Source: Fen-1258 sp041658245 (GTDB taxonomy: Bacteria; Bacteroidota; Ignavibacteria; Ignavibacteriales; Melioribacteraceae). From it: DNA of 64,000 bases. Positions 1 through 8,788 of the stretch are shown here, in pieces. Location: assembly GCA_041658245.1 (NCBI GenBank), contig JBBAAM010000010.1, forward strand, positions 1 to 64,000. Direction: 5' to 3'. A model generated the notes under the pieces. That model searched no databases, had not been told where the DNA came from, and was given only the letters and a program-made list of their open reading frames with translations. Position numbers and translations under genes: made by a program. Positions within the stretch are counted from its first letter, which is position 1; each line of letters opens with the position of its first letter.

Positions 1-524
1 AAAATAATTCTTAACTCACCGCATCCGTCAATTCTTGCCGCATCAATCAAATCTTGTGGAATTGTTTTGAAATATTGACGGAACATAATTATTGATAGAG
101 CATTCATAAGATAAGGGACAATTAATGCGGCGTATGAATCAACCCATCCGAATTTTACAATTAATATATACTGGGGAATAAGAGTGATCTGAAAAGGAAG
201 TGTCATTGTAAAAATGACAATGTAAAAAATCAGATTACGCCCTTTGAATTCAAGACGTGACAAAGCATAACCAACCATTGACCCGAACACAAGAACTCCA
301 AATGTAACGGCACATGCTACAATCATACTGTTAACAAATGCTTTACCGATTGGAATTTTATCAAACATTTGGAAATAACTTCCGAATGAAATTTGTGAAG
401 GAAGAAAAATTAGATTTCCTATTTCATTTTCTGGTGCAAAAGAAGCACTTAACATCCAGACGAATGGATAAAGAAAAAGAATTGCACCAGTGGTAAGAGA
501 TATGTATAGGATAAGTTTTTTCAT
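1..524 (-). CDS. Carbohydrate ABC transporter permease, MalG-like (3' end beyond window)
   Basis: Inner-membrane permease of a sugar importer, the second of a pair. Reading the minus strand from 524 gives MKKLILYISLTTGAILFLYP, then a first membrane segment, several further hydrophobic segments and a terminal DAARIDGCGELRII, which matches the cytoplasmic EAA loop that docks on the ATPase. About 175 residues are visible and the frame is open at base 1, so the C-terminus lies outside the window. The start overlaps the stop of the upstream permease as TAATG, indicating translational coupling. No ATPase gene is seen; in CUT1-type importers it is often encoded elsewhere and shared. Family call is firm; the substrate is unknown. 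Confidence 0.88.
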   Translation of the reverse strand, partial: MKKLILYISLTTGAILFLYPFVWMLSASFAPENEIGNLIFLPSQISFGSYFQMFDKIPIGKAFVNSMIVACAVTFGVLVFGSMVGYALSRLEFKGRNLIFYIVIFTMTLPFQITLIPQYILIVKFGWVDSYAALIVPYLMNALSIIMFRQYFKTIPQDLIDAARIDGCGELRII

Positions 525-1378
525 TATTTATCCTTCTCAACAAATTTCTTTTGAATCATAACAACAGATAAAATCAACAGTGCAAAGAATAATCCAAGGG
601 TGGTAGCATAACCCATGTGGTAATAGAAAAATCCTTGTTTATATATATAAAGAACAGCAGATATCGTACTATTTAAGGGTCCGCCTCCCGTCATAACATA
701 AGGTTCAATAAAGAGAGAGAAACCACCGATTGTAGAAAGTACAACAACCATAAAGATTGTTGGATTAATCATAGGCAGAGTAATTCGGAAAAATTTTTGG
801 AAATGCGTTGCTCCTTCTAAATCAGCAGCTTCGTAATACTGGGGAGGCACCGTTTGCAAACCCACCAGAAAAAGAACGGTATACAAACCGACATTTTTCC
901 ATGTAGCCATCACTGCAATTGAAGGCATAGCCCAACTTGGATCGGTAAGCCAACCGATTTTAATTAATCCCAGTTTTACAAGCAGACGATTTAATAATCC
1001 GGTATCGAAACCATAAAGCTGCTGCCACAAAATTGTTACAACAACACCAGATACGATTACCGGCAAAAAAAATGCGGCTCTGAAAAATCCTCTAAATTTT
1101 ATTTTCTGGTTTAACATCTCGGCAAGAAAAAGAGCAACAAATATTTGAAGAGGAATATGAATTAAAAGAAAGATGAGAGTATTAGATAAAGATTTCCAGA
1201 ATATAGGATCGTTGAATAATCTTTTATAATTGCCAAGACCGATAAATTCCATCGGAGAAATTATGTTCCAATTATTGAAAGTTAGATAAATAGAAAATCC
1301 AACCGGAAAAGCCACGAACACCAAAAAGTGAATAATATACGGTGACACAAGTAAATATGGAGTTATTTTTTTTTTCAT
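524..1378 (-). CDS. Carbohydrate ABC transporter permease, MalF/UgpA-like
   Basis: A 284-residue inner-membrane protein with about six hydrophobic segments. The EAA loop is clear at residues 183-202 (EAADLEGATHFQKFFRITLP), the contact site for the transporter ATPase. Length and topology match CUT1 family permeases such as UgpA or LacF. The start lies one base beyond the stop of the solute-binding lipoprotein gene, and its stop overlaps the next permease start, so the three genes are one transcription unit. The substrate is not readable from sequence; the LacI regulator and polyol/sugar-type dehydrogenase upstream suggest a sugar or oligosaccharide. Confidence 0.9.
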   Translation of the reverse strand: MKKKITPYLLVSPYIIHFLVFVAFPVGFSIYLTFNNWNIISPMEFIGLGNYKRLFNDPIFWKSLSNTLIFLLIHIPLQIFVALFLAEMLNQKIKFRGFFRAAFFLPVIVSGVVVTILWQQLYGFDTGLLNRLLVKLGLIKIGWLTDPSWAMPSIAVMATWKNVGLYTVLFLVGLQTVPPQYYEAADLEGATHFQKFFRITLPMINPTIFMVVVLSTIGGFSLFIEPYVMTGGGPLNSTISAVLYIYKQGFFYYHMGYATTLGLFFALLILSVVMIQKKFVEKDK

Positions 1379-1379
1379 A

Positions 1380-2669
1380 TCATTTCAAGAATAATAGGTT
1401 TACTGCCCTTTCAGCATCATTTAATGCTTCTTCCGGAGTTTTTACACCATAAATAACACATGCCTCATACTCTTGTGAGATTAAATCGAACACCTCTTTT
1501 AACACTGGTGATTGGTCAGTTCCTTTTACATATTTTGACTGTTCCGCAAATATTTTCATCTTTGGATTTTTCTTAAAATAATCAGCATATAATGGATCTA
1601 TATCAAGGTTTTTTCTGCGCGGCAATTGATTTGTAATCTCTAAAAATTTCAAATCGTTTTTATCACTAAGTGCAAATTTCAATATTTTCCAAGCAAGATT
1701 AGGATTTGGACAAGTTTTAAATATCACAATATTCTTTGGATCTCCGTATGTATAGACCGGCCCCTTATGATTATCCGGAACGGGCATAAAACCGAAATTA
1801 TACTTGAAACCAGACGGTTTAAATTTTTCAGTATGAGATATTTCCCACGGACCGGTAAATCTCGTAGCAATAACTCCGTCAAGAAAAACATCCTGTCGAG
1901 CAGATAATCTTTCTTTCGGAAAGTAATTTTTCTTATAGAGCTCGCGCAAGAATTCAAATACTTTTCTTGCGGCTTCATTATTGAAAGTTGCTTTATTATT
2001 TTTTACTAGAGGTGCACCGTTAGAAGCAGCAAGATATAGGGGGTAAAAATCAAAAAATCTCTGCCACCATGTAACCAAAACTTCGGCATAACCAAACCAA
2101 TGATCAACATAACCATCATTGTCAGAATCTTTTTGAAATTCCTTTGCAGCAGCAAAAAATTCCGAATACGTTGCCGGTGAGTTTGATAATTTCAATTGTT
2201 CAATAATATTTGAATTATAAATCAACATTATCGGATTAATTTTCCAAGGGATTTGATAAATATGTCCGTCTGGTGAAGTAACTTCTTCAATTGCAGAATT
2301 GTCGCATCTTTCATGTAATAATTCCATGAATCCATCTAGAGTATCGAGAGCAACAAGTACACCTGCTTGAGCATATGCTTCAACATCACCTTCCCACATG
2401 TTCGAATAAATATCTGGAGTAGTTTTGCCAACAACCGCAGCAAGAATTATTTCTTCGCTTGATTGACCTTCAGGCACCGGTTGAAACGAAACTTTTTCTT
2501 CGGGATTATTCTTATTCCACTCGTTTACAATGTATCGTGCATATTCAATTTCTTCAGTGTTGTTTGAAGACCATAAAATGATTTTTGAATTTGATCTTCG
2601 TTCATTGGAACTGCATGAAATTAGATAAACCGAAACAAACAGAAACATTACGTATCTTAAATTTTTCAT
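1380..2669 (-). CDS. Extracellular sugar-binding lipoprotein of ABC transporter (SBP family 1/8)
   Basis: A 429-residue substrate-binding protein. The N-terminus has a lipoprotein signal peptide with lipobox LISC at about residues 17-20, so it is probably anchored in the periplasmic face of a membrane. The body shows hallmarks of family 1 binding proteins: an early ILWSSNNTEE strand, IVNEWNKNNPEEKV, a TPDIYSNMW segment, IPWKINPIMLIYN, and the FTGPWEI segment late in the protein. It follows the PPIase gene with no gap and precedes the permease by one base, so the genes are co-transcribed. It would capture sugar in the periplasm after outer-membrane import by the TonB receptor upstream. Confidence 0.88.
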   Translation of the reverse strand: MKNLRYVMFLFVSVYLISCSSNERRSNSKIILWSSNNTEEIEYARYIVNEWNKNNPEEKVSFQPVPEGQSSEEIILAAVVGKTTPDIYSNMWEGDVEAYAQAGVLVALDTLDGFMELLHERCDNSAIEEVTSPDGHIYQIPWKINPIMLIYNSNIIEQLKLSNSPATYSEFFAAAKEFQKDSDNDGYVDHWFGYAEVLVTWWQRFFDFYPLYLAASNGAPLVKNNKATFNNEAARKVFEFLRELYKKNYFPKERLSARQDVFLDGVIATRFTGPWEISHTEKFKPSGFKYNFGFMPVPDNHKGPVYTYGDPKNIVIFKTCPNPNLAWKILKFALSDKNDLKFLEITNQLPRRKNLDIDPLYADYFKKNPKMKIFAEQSKYVKGTDQSPVLKEVFDLISQEYEACVIYGVKTPEEALNDAERAVNLLFLK

Positions 2670-4184
2670 TTATTGCCAACGTGCCCAGTAATTGTCAATC
2701 GTTGGATAAGGAGTTCTCGGTAGTAATCCGCCTCTTTTCACTGTGAATAAATCTATAGCTTTAATATTATCTTCATCACTAACTTTTATTTCATTTAAAA
2801 GTTTTTCGTTAATTACTACCGGATATTTGTTCTTCAGTTCATTTAATTTATAAAAGAGCTTTTTGGTTAGCTCATCTTCTATGTATTCCGATTGAGATAC
2901 CTTATCATTCTCTTTTGTATTGATCTCTTTTTTCTCAAGTATTATCATATTTATCATTTCGTTTTTAATTTCCGCATAAAGTATTTTATCAAGCCACCAT
3001 TTGGATTGATCATTAACTATTTTGTTTTTGTAAAATCCTTTTGTTTCGGCAACATTGCATAATATTTTATCCCTGATCATTCTCCAAACTATTTGTTCCA
3101 AAGAGCGAGAGTATTTAGCAAAACTCCTTTTATCGAATTTTACGTATTGATTGCGTGTTCTGTACCAAATAAGAAAGTCATTTAAGGTAATATTATAATC
3201 TTTCAGTTCAACAAGTACGATTTTTGAGTAATAGTTTTGATAAAACGGCTCATATTCCTTCAGTACATTATTTAGTATTTCATCTAATTTCCATTCAGAA
3301 TATTTTTCTTTTGAGAGTTCATTATCGGCAAGATATGAGCGTAAAATCTGGAAGGGCTTTCTTTTTATTACCGGATTTTGCGCAAGCATAAACTCATTCA
3401 CATATTTGTCACTTAATAGGTCCATTTTCATTTTTATTACAGCTCGTCGGGCTTCATCTAAAACTTTGTTTTGTTCTGTTTCGGATGGAATCAAGTTATA
3501 TGAGAAATTTCTAAGTCTTACTATGTACCAGCCATCGTTTGTTTTTATCGGGATAGAATATTTACCGGTTTCAAGTTTATCAATAACTTTACCGAGCTCC
3601 GGATTTTTCATTTCGACTTGAAAACGAGATGATTTCAATGAGCGATCATCAAGACTTATTGTATCATTCAATTGGTTATCAAAAAGTTGCTGAAAATCGA
3701 CTCCTCTATTTAATGAATCTTGAATTTCAACAATTTCTTTTTCATTGCGTGAATAAAGCCACTGAATTTCAACATCTATTATTTTTTGTTTTGCAACCGT
3801 ATCAATTTCTTCTTGAGTGAATGTAATTTTACTCTGGATTTCATCTTTGAAAAGTTCTTCGGTTGCCAGATCATCACGGATAGCATTAAAATATTCTTTC
3901 ACATTATTAGTAGTATCAAGACCACGAGAATATCCATCGAAAGCAAGAAGTTTTTCTCTGATAAGATTTTCCAGAAAAAAAAATTTTGAATTTTTTGATC
4001 TTTTGTAGAATGCCGGTCCATATTCATAGCCATAAACAAATTCATTCACCGTAATTTTAATACTTCCTACCTTTGCAATAACCGAGTCATCATTTTTATA
4101 ATTATTTTTTTTAGCTTGTGTCGGTATGCTTGTTGAAAGTGCAACGTCTGCTAAAACTATCAAAATAAGAAATAATTTTTTCAT
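2670..4184 (-). CDS. SurA-like peptidyl-prolyl cis-trans isomerase / chaperone
   Basis: A secreted, about 504-residue protein. A signal peptide (MKKLFLILIVLADVALS) precedes a SurA-type N-terminal chaperone domain (VIAKVGSIKITVNEF...LIREKLLAF), then a parvulin-like segment near residues 150-230 containing GVDFQQLFDNQ and TNDGWYIVRLRNF. The parvulin part is divergent, so isomerase activity is uncertain. I chose the ATG at 4184; the upstream in-frame TTG at 4199 would only add five residues ahead of the signal peptide. It lies between a PorV-like gene and the ABC binding protein. A second SurA-like gene at 34192-35865 sits in a parallel locus, suggesting a chaperone dedicated to the local outer-membrane barrels. 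Confidence 0.75.
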   Translation of the reverse strand: MKKLFLILIVLADVALSTSIPTQAKKNNYKNDDSVIAKVGSIKITVNEFVYGYEYGPAFYKRSKNSKFFFLENLIREKLLAFDGYSRGLDTTNNVKEYFNAIRDDLATEELFKDEIQSKITFTQEEIDTVAKQKIIDVEIQWLYSRNEKEIVEIQDSLNRGVDFQQLFDNQLNDTISLDDRSLKSSRFQVEMKNPELGKVIDKLETGKYSIPIKTNDGWYIVRLRNFSYNLIPSETEQNKVLDEARRAVIKMKMDLLSDKYVNEFMLAQNPVIKRKPFQILRSYLADNELSKEKYSEWKLDEILNNVLKEYEPFYQNYYSKIVLVELKDYNITLNDFLIWYRTRNQYVKFDKRSFAKYSRSLEQIVWRMIRDKILCNVAETKGFYKNKIVNDQSKWWLDKILYAEIKNEMINMIILEKKEINTKENDKVSQSEYIEDELTKKLFYKLNELKNKYPVVINEKLLNEIKVSDEDNIKAIDLFTVKRGGLLPRTPYPTIDNYWARWQ

Positions 4185-4272
4185 GCCGCCTAAAGTCAAT
4201 TAAAAGGAACCATTGAAATAGTTTGTGTTAGTGCTTGTTGCACAATTAGCGGGCGACCAAACAATAATAATC

Positions 4273-4325
4273 TGTCACTCAGAACAAATTAACTTCGTTT
4301 AGTGTAAACTCCGCGAAGAGTTTCG
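4273..4325. repeat. Dispersed intergenic repeat, copy 1
   Basis: In the 200-bp gap between the PorV-like gene and the PPIase gene lies a TGTCACTC...AACTTCGTT-AGTGTAAACTCC-GCGAAGAGT sequence. The same core recurs at 51099-51150 inside a longer inverted-repeat element. Arms such as ACTTCG and CGAAG allow a hairpin. Repeats of this look are common between genes in Bacteroidota-type genomes. The rest of the gap holds nothing else I can support. Confidence 0.6.
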
Positions 4326-4401
4326 TTTAGTTAAAATTAAAGATTCCTTGTCGTTTTGCCTCACAGAATAATTGTAAAATTAATTTTTGATCAACCTCAA
4401 A

Positions 4402-5430
4402 TTAAAATGAAATCCCTAATGAAAAAGTATGAATATTTTGTAGTCTTCCATAATCTCTAAATGCATAATCGAATCGAACGAAGGCGTTAGATAAAATTAA
4501 TTTTGTATTTACTCCAATGCCAAAAGAAAGACCTCCTTCAGCTTCCTTCATAAAAGCATTTTGAAAACCACCACGTAAATAGATAAACTCTTTAAATGAC
4601 GCTTCTAATCCAAAGTTCATACTTTCGTATTCATTGTTTGGATGGATTGCATCTGCAGCAATTGTCAATCTGTAATCATCCGTTTTAACTGCATTTGTAG
4701 AAACACCAATCTGAAATGTCAGCGGCAATTCCCAAGAATCTGTTTCTATATTTGCTGGAATTCGATCATTCGAACCGAGTTTTGTGGGATCAACATTTAT
4801 AAAATAACGTGTGTCTCTTCCGGTCATTTGCATAGGAGTGCCAAAATTAAATACCGAAGCACCAATAACCATTCCGCCAAAAAGATCCGTTTTAAATTTA
4901 GTACCGGCATCAATAGCAAACGCTGAAGCAGACATGTGCCAAATTATTTGTTGAATATATTTAGCTGTGAACCCGATTGAAAATCTGTCACTCAAATTAC
5001 GCGCATAAGAGATACCAATTGCAATATCACTAGCACTGAAATATTCACCGGTTCCATCTGGTTTTTCTACTGTGCGGACTTTCATATCTCCCATTGAAAA
5101 TGAAGTGAAGCTTAATCCTATATTACCAAAGTCACTGAGAGGAATGACAAGTCCAGCATAATCGAATCGCGTATCTGCAATCCAATTAGTATGTGCTAAA
5201 ATTGCTTCATACTTGACGATTGAAGCTGAACCGGCTGGATTCCAGAATAATGAAGAAGCATCGTTTGTGACACTTACATAAGCTCCCCCCATTCCTATTC
5301 CCTTTGCACCGACCGGAATTTCCAAAAATGATGCAGCAGTTGTACCGGTTTTTGAAACGTTTTGTGCAAAACAATCTAATGATACTATAAATATAATTAG
5401 AAATAATTTTGCGAGATTTTCGATGTGCAT
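4402..5430 (-). CDS. PorV/PorQ-family outer-membrane protein
   Basis: A 342-residue predicted outer-membrane beta-barrel related to FadL/PorV. Signal peptide MHIENLAKLFLIIFIVSL is followed by the family signature: KTGTTAASFLEIPVGAKGIGMGGAYVSVTND...LFWNPAG, then repeated amphipathic strands and a terminal aromatic (HTFSLGISF) as expected of a barrel. PorV is a T9SS component; many paralogues have no assigned function. The start at 5430 is favoured because CGAGGATTTT lies directly before it; an earlier in-frame start at 5466 lacks this. It sits between the giant secreted protein and the PPIase. A paralogue at 26626-27678 holds the equivalent position in the second cluster. Confidence 0.85.
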   Translation of the reverse strand: MHIENLAKLFLIIFIVSLDCFAQNVSKTGTTAASFLEIPVGAKGIGMGGAYVSVTNDASSLFWNPAGSASIVKYEAILAHTNWIADTRFDYAGLVIPLSDFGNIGLSFTSFSMGDMKVRTVEKPDGTGEYFSASDIAIGISYARNLSDRFSIGFTAKYIQQIIWHMSASAFAIDAGTKFKTDLFGGMVIGASVFNFGTPMQMTGRDTRYFINVDPTKLGSNDRIPANIETDSWELPLTFQIGVSTNAVKTDDYRLTIAADAIHPNNEYESMNFGLEASFKEFIYLRGGFQNAFMKEAEGGLSFGIGVNTKLILSNAFVRFDYAFRDYGRLQNIHTFSLGISF

Positions 5431-5530
5431 AAAATCCTCGCGTCCATTTATAAATTTTACTTTCAACTTTTTATAAAGATTGTTACTATCATTTCATTTT
5501 GTTTCAAAGTTGCAGTAATTAATTCATTCT

Positions 5531-8500
5531 CTATTTAATCACTGCGAACTTATCGATTTTTTCACCTACACCTGGTGCATCAACATGATAGACATAAACT
5601 CCATAAGCAATGTCCATTCCATCTTTAGATACAAGGTTCCATGATTCTTGCCCATTATCAATTGTACTGTCATGTTCAATTGTTTTTACATGTTTTCCAC
5701 TAATTGTATAAATCCGAATTGTGCATTGTCTTGGAAGATTTATAAAATAAATTCTTCTCTCTCCCCTTCCAACTTCAACCGAAGTCTGTTCCCATGAAGC
5801 AGCACCAACATAAGGATTAGGGACTACCGCAATTTTATCTAAATCGTTTACTGCTTTTTGTTGATCGAATTGAGGAGCCATCGAAGTAAATTCAAAATAT
5901 TCTCCTTTTCTGAATGGCTTCTTTGTAATAAATTTATAAACATTTCCAAACTGTGGTGGTTTCTGGACAGTTTCTGATATTGTTGTATCTTTTATTAGTG
6001 TTACAGACCATGATACTCTTAAATCAGAAAATGAAGTTGCTGGTTTTCCGGTGGAATCTCCCAGAACAATAAAGATTGCATCGCCGTTGTTAAAAATATT
6101 ATCCTTGTTTTCATCTCTGAAAATAAACTGATACTTTTTATCTTCAGTGATATTTTTAACTATAATATTCGATTGAATTGGTTGACTAAAACTAGTTGCC
6201 GGGAAAGACAATTCACCTTGACCAGGTTCAGTAAGTTCTATTTCAAAATCTGCCGGATAATCTATTCGCTTACCCTGATAAGCCGGTGCAAAGCGCGAAT
6301 CGAAACCGAGTTGAACTATATAATTGCTGTTACCTCTTTTCCAACCACTTTTTTCATAATCTACCCGAACAATATTATCGTTATTTAAAGTAACCGAAAA
6401 TCCATCTACTACTTTTGATGTAAATGAAGAACTCTCCAACTTAGTTGATTTATGTAAAGTATCTCCTTGTGTGTAATCAAAAATTTTGAATTTCGGTTTT
6501 AATTCATTGTTGAATCTTGTATTCTCGCTAAATTCAACGCGATAAATGTGATTATTTTTGATTGAATCTGGATCCAGAACTTCCACTGATAATTTTCCCG
6601 TTCCGGGTCCGCTTGCAAAGAAATTTTTAATTTCAGGAGCAATATAACCGGCTGCTGGAGATCTTGGTATTACAACAGCTGTGTTAATATCAGTTGTGAT
6701 ATTTCCGTTGATATCTTTCTTAATAATAGTCGTGGTTTCTGAAGGAGGTATGCCTTCAAACTCTCCTTTAATTGTAGTTGTAGTATATCCTTGATCATAC
6801 GCAGCAATTGCATAATAATAAGTTTGACCATTTTGTACTGTTGAGTCGATAAAGGAATGTTTTAAGCCCGTATCATTCCCCAAATAAAATAGAGCACCGC
6901 TAACATCAATAGGATGAAGTCCTTTTACATTGTCAATAAGATCAAATTGTGCGATCGGTTTTCTGAACGTTGGTTTTCCGTAGGCATCGGTTATGATTTT
7001 ATTTTCTAAAAAATTCGGTTCAGTTGAACGGTAAACTCTGTATCCTTCAAAATTATACTTTTGATAGAATGAATCGAATGTTTTTTCAGCTCGGTCGTCC
7101 CAATAAAGCGTAACTTTTTTATCGCCGGGAGTTGCTTTTAATTTTGGTTTTTCAGGTGGCTTAGCAAAACGATAATTTGCATTATAGATCTGTTGCACTG
7201 TTTTCTTTCTTCTGAACAAATCATCCTTATCAATTCCAAATATTATAGACATAGAGAATCGTTCGGTTTCACCAATTTCTTCCGTTCTTCCGGTAATTTG
7301 GGAATACTTGTTTCTTCCCCACATGTGAAAAAGATAGCTGGAGAAATAATTTGCAAGATTAACTCCAACAAGAGATTGACCATGCGGTGCGGGCAAACCT
7401 GCAAGTACACTCCAATTTTCTTCATCATTATCTAGTTCATATTGATGAACCGGATAAATTGCAAAACCAGTTAAGCCAAGTTGATCGGATTCATCTTTAT
7501 CTAATATTCCAAAATTTGGTTCGCCTTGATCTGGTCTACCATTTCCTTCTGTTCTATCTGCATCAGGACCAGTATAGCCATCATCAAAAGGTCCTATTCC
7601 ATCAGTTCCAACGTCATCATTCAATGATTCCTCTTTATCGCAAATACCATTTCCGTTTTCATCTGCAAAAGAACGCCAGTTAGCATTTTCATCTGCATCC
7701 CAGTGAGGTTTCCAGGAATAAACATAAAAGTTTTTAAAATTAGTTGTATCTCTTCCAGGATTTACAATATATGGATCTAAGTTTAGAGATGATATAAATC
7801 TGGTTGCATTATTATCTCGTCGTTCGTCAGTCAATCCATCCATATCATTATCTCTTCGATCATCAGAAACACCTGGACTTTCAAGAAAGGCATATCCAGC
7901 TAAGCCAACCGGACTCCAATTACCCGGGCTACCGGTTGGCACTGTTGACCAAGCATATGAAATATCAAGTATATCATCATAATCGCCAGCATTATTTGAT
8001 GAGTTATCGTGACCACCAATGCCCCAATCAATATATTGAGCGAAAAGAGTCTTATCGTAATCTGTAGTACTCATATTTGTAATTTCGTAATACCAAAAGA
8101 TTACATCTTCTGCAAGCACTTGCGACCATTGAAAACCGCGCGCCTTAACTTGCATTCCAAGTCCGCCACGTGTTGGGTCATCAATATCAGGTGTAAATTT
8201 GTTTTTGATTAAATATTCTCTGTCTTCATTATCATCAAAAACAAAATACGTTTCGACATCTGCATTTTTCACACCTTTTCCGAAAAAGCCATTCCATGTA
8301 CTGTTCCATTCGAAAGGTCTATCAGGCCAACTCGAGGGCCAGCTTGTTTGGTCATCACTACGTGCTGGAATCTTTGAGTATGGGGCAGAATAACCGGGAA
8401 GAGGCCACCAACCATAAGTTATTCCAGTTGCCGGATCATAACGAGTAAACTCGTAATAATTCGATTCAAGCGGATGAATTAATCTACCTGAAGGGTCTTT

Positions 8501-8776
8501 AGCTTCTGCTTGAACTATTACCGCAACACCATCAATATAAGTATGATTTGTTCCTTTAGGCCAAACTCCACTTCTGCTCGGCTCATTCAACCAATCGGCA
8601 ACCTCTCCAAAATTATAATAAACAGTTGCAACAAGGTTGCCATCCATGTATCCTTTTCGAGTTTGATTATGATCCCCCTTGTTTTTATCAACTATAATTT
8701 GTGCAAATAAAATACTTTTACAACAAAATGAAATAAATAAGAATAAACAGAATAAAACTTTTTTATTTATACGCAT
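5531..8776 (-). CDS. Giant secreted protein with FN3-like domain and T9SS-type C-terminus, unknown function
   Basis: A 1081-residue exported protein. Seen: signal peptide (MRINKKVLFCLFLFISFCC), an N-terminal region with WPSSWPDRPFEWN, WNGFFGKG and QWSQVLAEDVIFW, acidic calcium-loop-like stretches (DNDMDGLTDE, DENGNGICDKEE), an FN3-like region starting near PEKPKLKATPGDKKVTLYWD, and a C-terminal VVPNPYV...CTIRIYTISG...YGVYVYHVDAPG module resembling T9SS sorting domains. The N-terminal blocks, FN3 region and C-terminus all recur in the 1227-residue protein at 27730-31413, so these are paralogues. The start at 8776 has GGAGGT six bases upstream; a TTG at 8788 is rejected. Located between TonB receptor and PorV-like genes. 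Function not recognised; a surface partner of the receptor is an inference. Confidence 0.8.
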   Translation of the reverse strand: MRINKKVLFCLFLFISFCCKSILFAQIIVDKNKGDHNQTRKGYMDGNLVATVYYNFGEVADWLNEPSRSGVWPKGTNHTYIDGVAVIVQAEAKDPSGRLIHPLESNYYEFTRYDPATGITYGWWPLPGYSAPYSKIPARSDDQTSWPSSWPDRPFEWNSTWNGFFGKGVKNADVETYFVFDDNEDREYLIKNKFTPDIDDPTRGGLGMQVKARGFQWSQVLAEDVIFWYYEITNMSTTDYDKTLFAQYIDWGIGGHDNSSNNAGDYDDILDISYAWSTVPTGSPGNWSPVGLAGYAFLESPGVSDDRRDNDMDGLTDERRDNNATRFISSLNLDPYIVNPGRDTTNFKNFYVYSWKPHWDADENANWRSFADENGNGICDKEESLNDDVGTDGIGPFDDGYTGPDADRTEGNGRPDQGEPNFGILDKDESDQLGLTGFAIYPVHQYELDNDEENWSVLAGLPAPHGQSLVGVNLANYFSSYLFHMWGRNKYSQITGRTEEIGETERFSMSIIFGIDKDDLFRRKKTVQQIYNANYRFAKPPEKPKLKATPGDKKVTLYWDDRAEKTFDSFYQKYNFEGYRVYRSTEPNFLENKIITDAYGKPTFRKPIAQFDLIDNVKGLHPIDVSGALFYLGNDTGLKHSFIDSTVQNGQTYYYAIAAYDQGYTTTTIKGEFEGIPPSETTTIIKKDINGNITTDINTAVVIPRSPAAGYIAPEIKNFFASGPGTGKLSVEVLDPDSIKNNHIYRVEFSENTRFNNELKPKFKIFDYTQGDTLHKSTKLESSSFTSKVVDGFSVTLNNDNIVRVDYEKSGWKRGNSNYIVQLGFDSRFAPAYQGKRIDYPADFEIELTEPGQGELSFPATSFSQPIQSNIIVKNITEDKKYQFIFRDENKDNIFNNGDAIFIVLGDSTGKPATSFSDLRVSWSVTLIKDTTISETVQKPPQFGNVYKFITKKPFRKGEYFEFTSMAPQFDQQKAVNDLDKIAVVPNPYVGAASWEQTSVEVGRGERRIYFINLPRQCTIRIYTISGKHVKTIEHDSTIDNGQESWNLVSKDGMDIAYGVYVYHVDAPGVGEKIDKFAVIK

Positions 8777-8788
8777 CCATACCTCCAA

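Noticed and set aside
4402..5430. Core T9SS component PorV itself
   Set aside because: Two paralogues sit in transport clusters and no other T9SS machinery genes are near, so I keep the family-level name.
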